18,448 bases of DNA from an uncultured Bacteroidota bacterium. Its GTDB lineage: Bacteria; Bacteroidota; Bacteroidia; Chitinophagales; Chitinophagaceae. Under the pieces are notes generated by a model. The model was not told where the DNA came from. It worked only from the letters and a program-made list of their open reading frames with translations, and did no database searches. The stretch is from positions 1 to 18,448 of the forward strand of contig CAMLGR010000094.1 of NCBI GenBank assembly GCA_946479615.1. The letters run 5' to 3'. Each line of letters starts with the position of its first letter. The stretch's first letter is position 1. Shown piece after piece: positions 6,901-15,149 of the stretch. Both the position numbers and the translations under genes were made by a program.

Positions 6901-6950
6901 TGATGGGTAATTGGATAATTTTTCCCGAATCTTCAAATCTCCAAATCACT
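6901..6950. repeat. Degenerate 8-nt periodic inverted array between era and der
   Basis: The right half has three 8-nt units (gaatcttc at 6927, aaatctcc at 6935, aaatcact at 6943). The left half (6901-6924) has three matching, more diverged units in opposite orientation, for instance aattggat at 6909. The halves can pair as an imperfect hairpin around 6925. It resembles the other arrays in this window but is more degraded. The rest of the 223-base gap (6806-6900) shows only a 6-bp GGCATC/GATGCC inverted repeat and the der promoter downstream. Confidence 0.5.
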
Positions 6951-6980
6951 TCATTTTTCACCCCCTTACCAGACTTTGTT

Positions 6981-6988
6981 TACCTTTG
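6981..6988 (+). promoter_or_regulatory. Candidate -7 box (TACCTTTG) of der
   Basis: TACCTTTG is identical to the -7 boxes found before tRNA-fMet and glmS. It lies 40 bases before the der ATG, giving a leader of roughly 35 bases. The -33 position, about 20 bases upstream, has no clean TTG, so strength is uncertain. Confidence 0.55.
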
Positions 6989-7028
6989 CAGCCCATTATC
7001 AGAAGGTAGTGGATAAAGCCGATTTATT

Positions 7029-8345
7029 ATGTCAGGATTTACAGTAGCCATTGTGGGAAGACCGAATGTAGGAAAGAGCACTTTGTTCAACCGTTTGCTG
7101 GAACAGAGAAAGGCTATCGTAGACGACGAAAGCGGCGTTACCCGCGACCGCCAGTACGGGGTCAGCGATTGGAACGGCAAGACATTCAATGTGATAGACA
7201 CAGGAGGGTTTGTTCATGGCAGCGAGGATGTCTTTGAAAAAGAGATCGCCAAACAGGTGCTGGTAGCCGTGGAAGAGGCCAATGCCATCATATTTATGGT
7301 TGATGCCCATACCGGCATGACCAATCTCGACGATGCCATGGCTGATGTATTGCGCCGCAGTACCAAACCGGTTTTTCTGACCGTGAACAAGGTGGATAAT
7401 AACGACAGGATGATGGAAGCCTCGGAGTTTTACAGCCTCGGTTTTGAGCACGTATTCTTTATGGCTGCTGCCAGTGGCAGCGGTACCGGCGAACTGCTCG
7501 ATTCAGTAGCCGCATTGATCCCTGAAGAATCTGCCGAAGAGATCGAGGCGTTGGCCGATCTGCCTAAGATCGCGATCATTGGTCAGCCTAACGTGGGTAA
7601 ATCATCTTTGCTGAATGCATTGGTGGGACAGGAGAGAACTATTGTCAGCGATATTGCAGGCACTACACGCGATACGATCCATACACACTATAAATTATTC
7701 CAGAAAGAATTTGTACTTATCGATACGGCCGGTATACGCCGCAAAGCGAAAGTGCATGAGGACCTTGAATTTTATTCTGTAATCCGTGCTATCAAAGCCG
7801 TGGATGAAGCCGATGTATGTATGTTATTACTCGATGCGGAAAAAGGTATCGCCGCGCAGGACCTGAATATCTTCAGCCTCGCTACCCGCAAGGGAAAAGG
7901 CGTGGTGGTATTGGTGAATAAATGGGACCTGCTGAAAAAAGAAACCAATACCGCGAAAGAATACGAGGATGAGTTGAAGAAAAGACTGGCTCCTTTCTCC
8001 GATGTGCCGATCCTTTTTGTTTCTGCGAAAGAAAAAACAAGGATCTTTAAAGCGATTGAAATAGCGCTCGAAGTATATGAGAACCGTAGCCGTAAAGTGC
8101 CGACTTCTGCATTAAATGATACGATGCTGAAAGCAGTGGAAATGTATCATGCACCGGTAGTACGCGGGCATCCTATCAAAATAAAATATGTAACGCAATT
8201 GCCGACGGCTGTTCCATCTTTTGCGTTCTTCTGCAATTTCCCCGATGATATTAAAACGCCGTATAAAAACTATCTCGAAAATCAATTACGTAAGCAGTTT
8301 AATTTTAGCGGCGTACCGATCAGGCTGTTCTTCCGGAAAAAATAA
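7029..8345 (+). CDS. der: GTPase Der (EngA), 50S ribosome assembly
   Basis: A 438-residue protein with the tandem GTPase layout unique to Der. Domain 1 has GRPNVGKS (10-17), DTGG (57-60) and NKVD (120-123); domain 2 has GQPNVGKS (185-192), DTAG (232-235) and NKWD (297-300); the KH-like domain follows from about 350 and ends in FRKK. Der acts in late 50S subunit maturation. The length is normal and all G motifs are intact, so it should be functional. It has its own -7 box and is followed by a 7-nt periodic array and a terminator at 8503-8529, so it is probably transcribed alone or as the last gene after era. Confidence 0.97.
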   Translation: MSGFTVAIVGRPNVGKSTLFNRLLEQRKAIVDDESGVTRDRQYGVSDWNGKTFNVIDTGGFVHGSEDVFEKEIAKQVLVAVEEANAIIFMVDAHTGMTNLDDAMADVLRRSTKPVFLTVNKVDNNDRMMEASEFYSLGFEHVFFMAAASGSGTGELLDSVAALIPEESAEEIEALADLPKIAIIGQPNVGKSSLLNALVGQERTIVSDIAGTTRDTIHTHYKLFQKEFVLIDTAGIRRKAKVHEDLEFYSVIRAIKAVDEADVCMLLLDAEKGIAAQDLNIFSLATRKGKGVVVLVNKWDLLKKETNTAKEYEDELKKRLAPFSDVPILFVSAKEKTRIFKAIEIALEVYENRSRKVPTSALNDTMLKAVEMYHAPVVRGHPIKIKYVTQLPTAVPSFAFFCNFPDDIKTPYKNYLENQLRKQFNFSGVPIRLFFRKK

Positions 8346-8362
8346 CTTTGTAAAGTCGTTTT

Positions 8363-8477
8363 TTAAATGTTAGGTGTTAAGTTTTGAGTGTTAAATGTGA
8401 AGATAATAATGTGAGCAACTATTTTTTGGTAATGAACAATAAACTGTTTCGATTTTCATTACCACCTACCACCTAAT
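8363..8477. repeat. 7-nt periodic arrays flanking a hairpin, downstream of der
   Basis: Five 7-nt units run without gaps from 8363 to 8397: ttaaatg, then ttaggtg at 8370, ttaagtt at 8377, ttgagtg at 8384 and ttaaatg at 8391. On the other side two copies of accacct (8461-8467 and 8468-8474) followed by aat are the reverse complement of the ttaggtg type, so this looks like a degraded inverted array. Between them is a 9-bp perfect hairpin (GGTAATGAA 8428-8436 with TTCATTACC 8455-8463). No gene is apparent in the 259-base gap between der and the secreted-protein gene. Confidence 0.6.
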
Positions 8478-8502
8478 ATAAAAACATCGCTGCAATATGA
8501 TG

Positions 8503-8529
8503 AAAATCTCCCAAGAAGAGGAGATTTTT
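8503..8529 (+). terminator. Rho-independent terminator downstream of der
   Basis: A 9-bp perfect stem AAAATCTCC / GGAGATTTT (8503-8511 and 8520-8528) with an 8-base loop ends in a run of five T. It is 157 bases after the der stop and 76 bases before the next gene, both on the plus strand. Confidence 0.75.
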
Positions 8530-8604
8530 CTATTTTATAGATGATGGTTTTCACCGGGTTTTGAAAGTGATGGTTACTAATTTGCCTGCGTAATCATTAC
8601 TGAT

Positions 8605-10692
8605 ATGAAACCCTTTCTTGTCCTTTTATTTTTTATTCATCCATACATAGTTACCGCTGCACTTTTTACCTGGGATGGTGAAGCAGGTGATGGCCTTTGG
8701 TCAACTGCTACCAACTGGAGTAATAATCTGGTTCCATCTTCGGGCGATGATGTGTTATTGGATAATTCATTGCTTGCAGGAAATTATAGTGTGAGGTTGC
8801 CCGGCGGAACAATCAGCGTTACTCTTCTTACTATTAGTATTACTCCTGCAGGGTCGAATACTATTGTCTTGTTATTGCCTGCATCCAATACGGCCAACCC
8901 GGGTTTGCTGATCACCGGTATTGGTGATGCGCTGCTGATCAACCGGGGAGGAATATTGAAAAACTCTTCCGGAGTTTCGCCGGGTTCAGGAATTGTTATT
9001 AATAATAATTTCCGTATAAATAATGGAGGAAGATACATTCATAATACAAGCAGCGGTAATGCGGGTATTGTTGCAAAATTATCTGCCGCCGCTGGTACGG
9101 AGAAAGGCATTTTCGAATATGATATTCCGTTTGCCAGCAATACCATTTCTTTAAGCGGGCGTACCTATGGCACATTAGAATTGTCTGCTGCGGCCAATGG
9201 AGGAATGGCCATTTATATCGGTAGCGGAGCTATGCCACTGGTTATTAAAGGTGATCTGGATATACATGCCGGTGCCAGTTTTAAGATAAGTATGACAGCA
9301 GATTGTATTATCGGGGGAAATTATAACCAGTCGGCTTCTTCTGTTTTCGACCTGCAAAGTGCAACAGGTAATAATAATATAAAAATTGGCGGAACTGTTT
9401 TTTCACAGGGTACGCTGACCAAATCGGGAACCGGCTTGCCGGTGATAGAATTTAATGGCACCGGTAACCAGGATCTAACTATAAAAGGTTTGTTTATCAA
9501 TAACGTGATGGTAAGAGTGAACAATCCTGCCGGCGTGACATTGTTATCTTCCCTGTCTATTCCTTTTCATTTGCAACTTATCAGCGGGAAAATAAGAACA
9601 TCGCCTGACAATCTATTGACGATGGTTGCAGGTGGTATAGCTACAGGAGGCTCGGCGAATAGTTTTGTAGAAGGCCCGATGAGAAAAGCAGGTAATGATG
9701 CTACATTTCTGTTTCCGGTAGGCAAAGGATCGATCTATGCACCGGTTGAATTTCATTGTACAGGTATGGCCGCCACCGATACGATATTGGCTGAATACAT
9801 CCGTGCGAATCCGCAATCGGTATATGGGATCAATTATGAAAGCCTGTCCCCTCCGCTGCAATTCGATCATATAAGTTATGTTGAATACTGGATCCTTCGC
9901 AAAACAGCAGGAATTGTATTGCCAATGGAAGTTACTCTGACAGTAACGCCGTATAGTTTTTCAAAAAATATGAATAGCGTATTTGTAGCACGATACAATA
10001 CAAACGAGATGCAGTGGAAAAATTGCGGTATGCCGGTTATTACTGCCAGCGCTCCTTCACCTCCGTATGTTACAGGAACTGTCACCAGCGCAAGCATCAG
10101 CGGCGACGGTGCATTTACATTATATACAAATGAACATTACCCTGATAATCCGCTTCCTGTCAGGCTGATGAGTTTTTCTGTTTCCAGTAATAGGGAAGGT
10201 AAACCTTTATTGCAATGGCAGTTGAGTGATAATGACAGGGGTGTTGTTGTATTTGACCTGCAAAGGGCTGGTGCGGATCATTTATTCAGAACGATTGGTG
10301 TAAAGCAAAACGAGATATCCAACAATTTTTATTCATATATCGATAAAGAGGCGAAGACAGGAATAAATTATTACCGGTTAAAAATAATGGACAGCGATTA
10401 TGATATAAGCTATAGCAAAATTGTTGCCTGGCAGGGGAGTAATGAATTGATCTTTACCGGATCGTTTATTAATGATGAGATAAGAGCGGGATTATTTGCC
10501 GAAAGAGCTCGTGTCATACAATTATTCCTTTCTGATAGGGAGGGAAGACTATTGAAACAGGAGAAGCATTTCTTGAATAAGGGGAGGAACAGCTTAATTA
10601 TACCAACAGATCATCTTCCTGTAGGTATCTATTTTCTCTGGGGAATTAGTGAGGGTCAAAAAACAAATGTGATGCGAATGGTGAACTATTGA
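8605..10692 (+). CDS. Large secreted protein with a probable type IX secretion tail
   Basis: A 695-residue protein. Residues 1-19 form a signal peptide (KPFLVLLFFIHPYIVTA). The mature start FTWDGEAGDGLWSTATNW is the WDG...TNW motif often found at the N-terminus of repeat-rich surface proteins. The middle, about 40-500, is low in charge and rich in Gly, Asn, Ser and Thr with repeated short hydrophobic strands, as in a beta-helix or beta-sandwich. From about residue 515 (LPVRLMSFSV) comes the conserved linker seen in Bacteroidota T9SS cargo, then a fibronectin-like part with NYYRLKIMD and a C-terminal sorting domain of about 80 residues (GIYFLWGISEG near the end). The final residues (MRMVNY) are not the usual basic end, so sorting is inferred. 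No catalytic motif is seen; function unknown. The convergent DUF4954 gene follows. Confidence 0.75.
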   Translation: MKPFLVLLFFIHPYIVTAALFTWDGEAGDGLWSTATNWSNNLVPSSGDDVLLDNSLLAGNYSVRLPGGTISVTLLTISITPAGSNTIVLLLPASNTANPGLLITGIGDALLINRGGILKNSSGVSPGSGIVINNNFRINNGGRYIHNTSSGNAGIVAKLSAAAGTEKGIFEYDIPFASNTISLSGRTYGTLELSAAANGGMAIYIGSGAMPLVIKGDLDIHAGASFKISMTADCIIGGNYNQSASSVFDLQSATGNNNIKIGGTVFSQGTLTKSGTGLPVIEFNGTGNQDLTIKGLFINNVMVRVNNPAGVTLLSSLSIPFHLQLISGKIRTSPDNLLTMVAGGIATGGSANSFVEGPMRKAGNDATFLFPVGKGSIYAPVEFHCTGMAATDTILAEYIRANPQSVYGINYESLSPPLQFDHISYVEYWILRKTAGIVLPMEVTLTVTPYSFSKNMNSVFVARYNTNEMQWKNCGMPVITASAPSPPYVTGTVTSASISGDGAFTLYTNEHYPDNPLPVRLMSFSVSSNREGKPLLQWQLSDNDRGVVVFDLQRAGADHLFRTIGVKQNEISNNFYSYIDKEAKTGINYYRLKIMDSDYDISYSKIVAWQGSNELIFTGSFINDEIRAGLFAERARVIQLFLSDREGRLLKQEKHFLNKGRNSLIIPTDHLPVGIYFLWGISEGQKTNVMRMVNY

Positions 10693-10693
10693 T

Positions 10694-10853
10694 CCTCCGC
10701 GGTTCTCTGTGTATTCTCTGGGGTTCTCTGCGGTATATGCCCTGTAGTAAGATATCAGATTAAAGTATTTAGTATTCAGAACTCATGAATAGAATCTCTC
10801 CGGCAAGAATTATACGCAGAGGGCCACGGAGGATACACAGAGGACCGCAGAGT
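10694..10853. repeat. Inverted repeat of 10-11-nt units filling a convergent intergenic gap
   Basis: The arms 10694-10732 and 10815-10853 match as reverse complements at 31 of 39 positions without gaps. Each arm is a tandem of about four 10-11-nt units of the type TTCTCTGCGG (ttctctg recurs at 10703, 10714 and 10724). The left arm starts two bases after the stop codon of the secreted-protein gene and the right arm ends one base before the stop codon of the DUF4954 gene, so the repeat spans the whole gap. It may serve as a shared transcript end for the two convergent genes; there is no T-tract. The space between the arms carries a separate 7-nt array. Confidence 0.85.
10750..10791 (+). repeat. 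7-nt periodic tract inside the loop of the 10-nt inverted repeat
   Basis: Six consecutive 7-nt units related to agtattt are in register: agatatc (10750), agattaa (10757), agtattt (10764), agtattc (10771), agaactc (10778) and atgaata (10785). No inverted partner is seen. It lies between the two arms of the 10-11-nt array, so two array types are nested here. Confidence 0.55.
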
Positions 10854-13043
10854 TTATACGCCTAATCTTTTCCGGATGCCAGCCACTTGTTTGGTGAAGG
10901 TTTTCAATCCCTCCTGTTGCTGATTGATAAAGGAATTGTCTTTCAGTTTCCCAATCACTTTTTCCATTTCCTTTTCGGATTCATACACCATCTTGCGGAA
11001 CCCGCTTTCATAATCTTTGGCGCGGGATTCATAGATGCCTTTGACGATCCATGCCTTGGTGGCAACAGCTTCTTCCAGTAACTGACCGAATACCTGTTTA
11101 GTGAATTTCGCAGGGGTTAGTGACATGATCTCGAGTAAAGAAGCCAATGCATGCTGTAATTTTAATTGTGGGTATTGCCGGCTATGATCATTGTAGAAAT
11201 GATGAACTTCATCCCAGCTATTCACCTTGCCTTGTTTGATCTGCCGTAATAATTTATTTACTTCCGGTTTGGGGATCAGTTGCCCGCCGATATTGGACCA
11301 TTGGGTACGCTCCGATTTTGCAACCAGCTTGCTGATATCTTCAAATGAAGTGATCTTTTCTTTTTCAATAAACTCTACCAGCTGAGCAATGCCATGATAC
11401 CTGATCAATTGTTTAAATAAATGATAAGCTTCCGGTACTTTTATCAACTGCACTTTACGGTTACTGTTCTCTACGCCTTCCGCCAGGATCTCTGTTTTAC
11501 CGAGATCGGCTTTTTGTTCCAATAACTTTTCACCTGTTTTGATAGCCTGCTCATCCGTTAATTTCTTTCCCTGGCTTTGTCCAACAGATTTTTTAAGAAC
11601 AGTCAGCGCATCAAACATTTCATTTACACTATCAGGCGCGAGAAAATCGTATTCGAGGTATTGTGTTTTATCAAGTCTCCTGTCACGGCTCTCATACTTG
11701 CCGGAGTTGCGGGCCAGGGCATACATGTTGTACATGAACCAATAGCCGGGCATAATGATCAGCTTATCCTTGCTCACATCGTTGCTCACCAGTGAAAATG
11801 GAAGTGTGATATTCAGTTCGGCAGGAAAATCGCCTTTGGCAATCAAGGTGAAGCCGGCAAACCTGGAATTATGTTTCAGGCTCACACAAAGTCCCGGCCA
11901 GAAGCCACGACCCGCAATGATCTCGCCATCGGCGCTTCTTGAATTATGATTGGAGCCGATCGTAGCGCCCGCTGCCATATTGCTTTGACCCATTACCAGC
12001 GCCGCACATAAAAATGAATTGTTATGGTGCTGTTCATGCGCCGGGAAGATCATGGAATTGAGAACTTCGCAACAGGAGATCGTAGAATTTTCTCCGAGAT
12101 AAGAATTGATCAGCCGTGCACCATATTTTAACTGCGAATAAGATGCCAGTACAAAACGAACGGCTTTCACGCCATAGAATATACGGCAGCCAAATCCTAC
12201 AATGCCATTCACCAGTTCACAACCCTCACCAATTTGTGTAGGCGCTTCGGGAGAAGAATTGATGGTGAGGTTCTTTAATTTATTAGCGCCTTTGATATAT
12301 ACATCGGTCCCGATCCAGGCGTCTTTAATGATCCGGGTATTTTTAATTACTGAGCGATCACCGATCTTTCCATAATATCCTCTTTGTTTATCGAACTGTT
12401 TCTCGGTAAACTCTTTGAATTTTTCCATCAGTGCATCGTCATCGCGGTGACGTGTCCAGAGATATGCATCGCCGGGGAGCATGCCGTTGTAAGGAAGAAT
12501 ATTCCGTGCGCCGTTCTCATTGCAGAGCTCCAGCCAGATACGGATCGATTCTTTTTCTCCTTTTTTGATGATGCCATTCCCGAATTTTGAGTGATCGGAA
12601 ACTTCTATTTCATTTACATTGGTGATCGTGACCTCGCTGCCGATGATATAATGACTGAGGTAATTGACATTATTGATCACGACATTGTCACCAATATCAC
12701 AACTGATGATCGAGCTATTATAAAGACCTACGGGTAATCTTACATCATGAAACTCCAGGAACAAAGGTTCCAATTTACCAATACGCACCCATCCATAAAA
12801 CCGGCAATTACTGACCAGGCGTGGATCGAACGGATCGGATACTTCTACCATCTTCCAGTTATCCGATGTATTATTATTGGCGATCAGTATTTTTATTTCT
12901 TTGGGAGACAACTTTCGGTAACTGATGCCACTGCGGTTTTGTTTATTGCGCAGGTAATATTCATCTTTTCCTTTAGGAATATATTCTTTTGCTACAAAAT
13001 TGTAACCCAGGGAAGAAACAGGCTGTTTGTTGATCTGGTTCAT
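10854..13043 (-). CDS. DUF4954 family protein with left-handed beta-helix core
   Basis: A 729-residue cytoplasmic protein without signal peptide, recognised as the Bacteroidota DUF4954 family. Residues about 85-165 and 215-430 contain hexapeptide-like rungs (IGDNVVI, IGSEVTI, IGDRSVI, IGEGCELV, LGENSTI), typical of the left-handed beta-helix of acyl- and nucleotidyl-sugar transferases. The segment with HHNNSFLCAALVMGQSN and GATIGSNHNSR near 340-368 is histidine- and asparagine-rich and could be a catalytic or ligand site. From about 470 onward the protein is alpha-helical and charged. The function is not established; a sugar-nucleotide or acyl-transfer role is inferred only from the fold and from glmS lying just upstream on the same strand. 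The ATG at 13043 gives MNQINKQPVSSLGYN. A 105-base gap with an inverted 8-nt array separates it from glmS. Confidence 0.8.
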   Translation of the reverse strand: MNQINKQPVSSLGYNFVAKEYIPKGKDEYYLRNKQNRSGISYRKLSPKEIKILIANNNTSDNWKMVEVSDPFDPRLVSNCRFYGWVRIGKLEPLFLEFHDVRLPVGLYNSSIISCDIGDNVVINNVNYLSHYIIGSEVTITNVNEIEVSDHSKFGNGIIKKGEKESIRIWLELCNENGARNILPYNGMLPGDAYLWTRHRDDDALMEKFKEFTEKQFDKQRGYYGKIGDRSVIKNTRIIKDAWIGTDVYIKGANKLKNLTINSSPEAPTQIGEGCELVNGIVGFGCRIFYGVKAVRFVLASYSQLKYGARLINSYLGENSTISCCEVLNSMIFPAHEQHHNNSFLCAALVMGQSNMAAGATIGSNHNSRSADGEIIAGRGFWPGLCVSLKHNSRFAGFTLIAKGDFPAELNITLPFSLVSNDVSKDKLIIMPGYWFMYNMYALARNSGKYESRDRRLDKTQYLEYDFLAPDSVNEMFDALTVLKKSVGQSQGKKLTDEQAIKTGEKLLEQKADLGKTEILAEGVENSNRKVQLIKVPEAYHLFKQLIRYHGIAQLVEFIEKEKITSFEDISKLVAKSERTQWSNIGGQLIPKPEVNKLLRQIKQGKVNSWDEVHHFYNDHSRQYPQLKLQHALASLLEIMSLTPAKFTKQVFGQLLEEAVATKAWIVKGIYESRAKDYESGFRKMVYESEKEMEKVIGKLKDNSFINQQQEGLKTFTKQVAGIRKRLGV

Positions 13044-13059
13044 GAGAGGAAGTTACAAA

Positions 13060-13147
13060 GGTTTGAGGGTTTAAATCGCTTAAAGGTTTAAGGGTTGAGC
13101 TACTCTCTTAAACCATTAAACCTTTAAACGATTTAAACTCCTAAACG
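13060..13147. repeat. Inverted array of 8-nt units between glmS and the DUF4954 gene
   Basis: The arms 13061-13099 and 13108-13146 match as reverse complements at 31 of 39 positions with an 8-base loop, the best part being the AAATCG...TTAAAGGTTTAA stretch. Five 8-nt units can be read in each arm, for instance ggtttgag (13060), ggtttaaa (13068), tcgcttaa (13076) and aggtttaa (13084). The right arm starts immediately after the glmS stop codon (13149-13151, minus strand). It is long and stable enough to end or protect the glmS transcript. Confidence 0.8.
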
Positions 13148-13148
13148 T

Positions 13149-14984
13149 CTATTCAACCGTTACACTCTTGGCAAGATTTCTTGGTTTGTCTACATCGCAT
13201 CCGCGGGCGATGCCGATATAATATGCCAGCAATTGCAAAGGAACCACGCTGATCATTGGCGCTACAATCTCATCGGCTTCCGGGATGATCATGACATCGT
13301 CAGAAAGACTGGTTGATAATTCATCGCCTTCGGTAATAACCGAAATCACCTTTCCTTTACGCGCTTTGATCTCCTGCATATTACTTACCACTTTATCATG
13401 ATAAGCATCTTTGGTCGCGATAAACACCACCGGCAGCGTTTCATCTACCAATGCAATAGGACCGTGTTTCATTTCTGCGGCAGGATATCCTTCAGCATGT
13501 ATATAAGAGATCTCTTTTAATTTCAATGCACCTTCCAGGGCAACGGGGAAGTTATAACCACGCCCGAGATACAGGAAGTCATCAGCGTCTTTATATTTTT
13601 CAGCAAGCGCTTTATACTGATCGCTGTTCTTCAGTACCCAGGCTACTTTCTCCGGTACTTCATTGAGTTCTTTCAGCAATAACATATAGCGTTCATGCGT
13701 GATCGTCTTTTTGATATGAGCGATCTTCAATGCCGTCATTGTAAGAACAGCCAATTGCGCCGTAAACGCTTTGGTGCTGGCCACACCGATCTCCGGACCT
13801 GCGTGTGTATAAGCACCACCGTGAGAAGCGCGGGCAATGGAAGAACCTACTACATTCACGACACCAAGAATAATCGCTCCTTTTGATTTTGCAGTTTCTA
13901 TCGCTACCAGTGTATCAGCTGTTTCACCACTTTGTGAAATAGCAATGATCACATCGCCTTCGCTGATAACGGGGTTACGGTAGCGGAATTCGGAAGCATA
14001 TTCTACTTCCACATTCAACCGGCACAATTCTTCAAAAATATATTCTGCCACCAGGCCGGCATGCCAGCTCGTGCCACAAGCGATCATTACAATACGTTTG
14101 GCATCTTTTATCTGCGTGGCATATTGCTCGATACCGCTCATAGTAATGGTGCCGGCATCAGCATCCAGTCTTCCGCGCAAGCAATCATAAATGGTCTGGG
14201 GTTGTTCAAATATTTCTTTCAGCATGAAATGTTCATAACCACCTTTCTCAATAGCTGCCAGTTCCAGGTCAAGCTTTTGAACATAAGGAGTTAATTTTTC
14301 ATTGCCGAGATTTTTTAAGATCAGTTCATCAGGCTTGATGATAGCGAGTTCATAATCGTTTACATACACCACTTCCTTGGTATATTCGAGCATAGGCGAT
14401 GCATCCGATCCGAGGAAATGTTCACCTTTCCCTACGCCGATCACCAGCGGACTTCCTTTTCTTGCGGCAATGATCGTATCGGGTTCATCGGCATCCAGTA
14501 ATAAAATAACATAAGCGCCGACTACTCTTTTGAGTGCGATGCGTACCGCTTCTTCAAGGGAGCATTTATTATTGGTCTTGATCTCTTCAATAAAATTGAG
14601 CAATACTTCTGTATCGGTATCACTTTTGAACGTATAACCTTTCTTCAGTAATTCATTCTTGAGTTGGGAATAATTTTCAATGATCCCGTTGTGGATCATG
14701 GCGAGTTTACCGCTGGCAGATTGATGAGGGTGTGCATTACGGTCGGAAGGTTCGCCGTGTGTGGCCCAGCGGGTATGACCGATACCAACATTGGCATGCA
14801 GGTTTTTGCCGACGATACTATCTTCCAGTTCGGCTACCTTGCCCTTTTTTTTATATACTTTGATTCCTCCGTTCTGGAGTGCCACACCGGTGCTATCATA
14901 GCCACGGTATTCAAGTCTTTTTAATCCTTTGATAATGATGGGATAAGCTTCTCTGGGTCCGGTATAACCGACGATTCCACACAT
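13149..14984 (-). CDS. glmS: Glutamine--fructose-6-phosphate aminotransferase (isomerizing)
   Basis: A 611-residue protein of full GlmS length. After Met removal Cys2 of MCGIVGYTG is the glutaminase nucleophile; GHTRWATHG (69-77) and HNGIIENY (98-105) complete the glutamine site. Two SIS isomerase domains follow, with CGTSWHAG (303-310), SQSGETADT (350-358) and STKAFTAQ, and the protein ends in the conserved KPRNLAKSVTVE, whose tail closes the active site. It converts fructose-6-phosphate and glutamine to glucosamine-6-phosphate, the first step toward UDP-GlcNAc for peptidoglycan and lipid A, in the cytoplasm. It has a strong promoter and only about 16 bases of 5' leader, so there is no room for a glmS ribozyme. 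DUF4954 follows downstream on the same strand after an inverted repeat. Confidence 0.97.
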   Translation of the reverse strand: MCGIVGYTGPREAYPIIIKGLKRLEYRGYDSTGVALQNGGIKVYKKKGKVAELEDSIVGKNLHANVGIGHTRWATHGEPSDRNAHPHQSASGKLAMIHNGIIENYSQLKNELLKKGYTFKSDTDTEVLLNFIEEIKTNNKCSLEEAVRIALKRVVGAYVILLLDADEPDTIIAARKGSPLVIGVGKGEHFLGSDASPMLEYTKEVVYVNDYELAIIKPDELILKNLGNEKLTPYVQKLDLELAAIEKGGYEHFMLKEIFEQPQTIYDCLRGRLDADAGTITMSGIEQYATQIKDAKRIVMIACGTSWHAGLVAEYIFEELCRLNVEVEYASEFRYRNPVISEGDVIIAISQSGETADTLVAIETAKSKGAIILGVVNVVGSSIARASHGGAYTHAGPEIGVASTKAFTAQLAVLTMTALKIAHIKKTITHERYMLLLKELNEVPEKVAWVLKNSDQYKALAEKYKDADDFLYLGRGYNFPVALEGALKLKEISYIHAEGYPAAEMKHGPIALVDETLPVVFIATKDAYHDKVVSNMQEIKARKGKVISVITEGDELSTSLSDDVMIIPEADEIVAPMISVVPLQLLAYYIGIARGCDVDKPRNLAKSVTVE

Positions 14985-15006
14985 AATGGTGAGATAGTTT
15001 AGTCTG

Positions 15007-15036
15007 CAAAGGTATAAATTCCTGAATATGAAACAA
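15007..15036 (-). promoter_or_regulatory. Bacteroidota-type promoter of glmS
   Basis: On the minus strand TTG (plus-strand 15034-15036, within CTGTTGTTT) and TACCTTTG (15007-15014) are 19 bases apart, an excellent match to the TTG / TAnnTTTG consensus. Transcription would begin near 15000, about 16 bases before the glmS ATG. Confidence 0.8.
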
Positions 15037-15062
15037 CAGGTGGGCGGCCCGGCAGCCGGGAG

Positions 15063-15083
15063 TTGACAGTTGGCAGTCAGAGA
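15063..15083 (+). repeat. Short 7-nt periodic tract between mgtE and glmS
   Basis: Three units in register, ttgacag (15063), ttggcag (15070) and tcagaga (15077), form a single-arm remnant of the 7-nt type seen elsewhere. Two small hairpins flank it (CCCGG/CCGGG at 15048-15060 and CCTGA/TCAGG at 15100-15113), neither with a T-tract. The tract is short and could be chance on its own. Confidence 0.35.
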
Positions 15084-15149
15084 TTGATAGAAGTAATATC
15101 CTGATTGCTCAGGGAAAACAGGTATTTCTTATCCAGAGAGGCTGGTTGA

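Noticed and set aside
7032..7451. 139-codon minus-strand frame opposite der
   Set aside because: Fully inside der, whose motifs are unambiguous; no independent support.
14985..15006. glmS ribozyme or other leader RNA before glmS
   Set aside because: The promoter is about 16-22 bases from the ATG, leaving no space for such an element.
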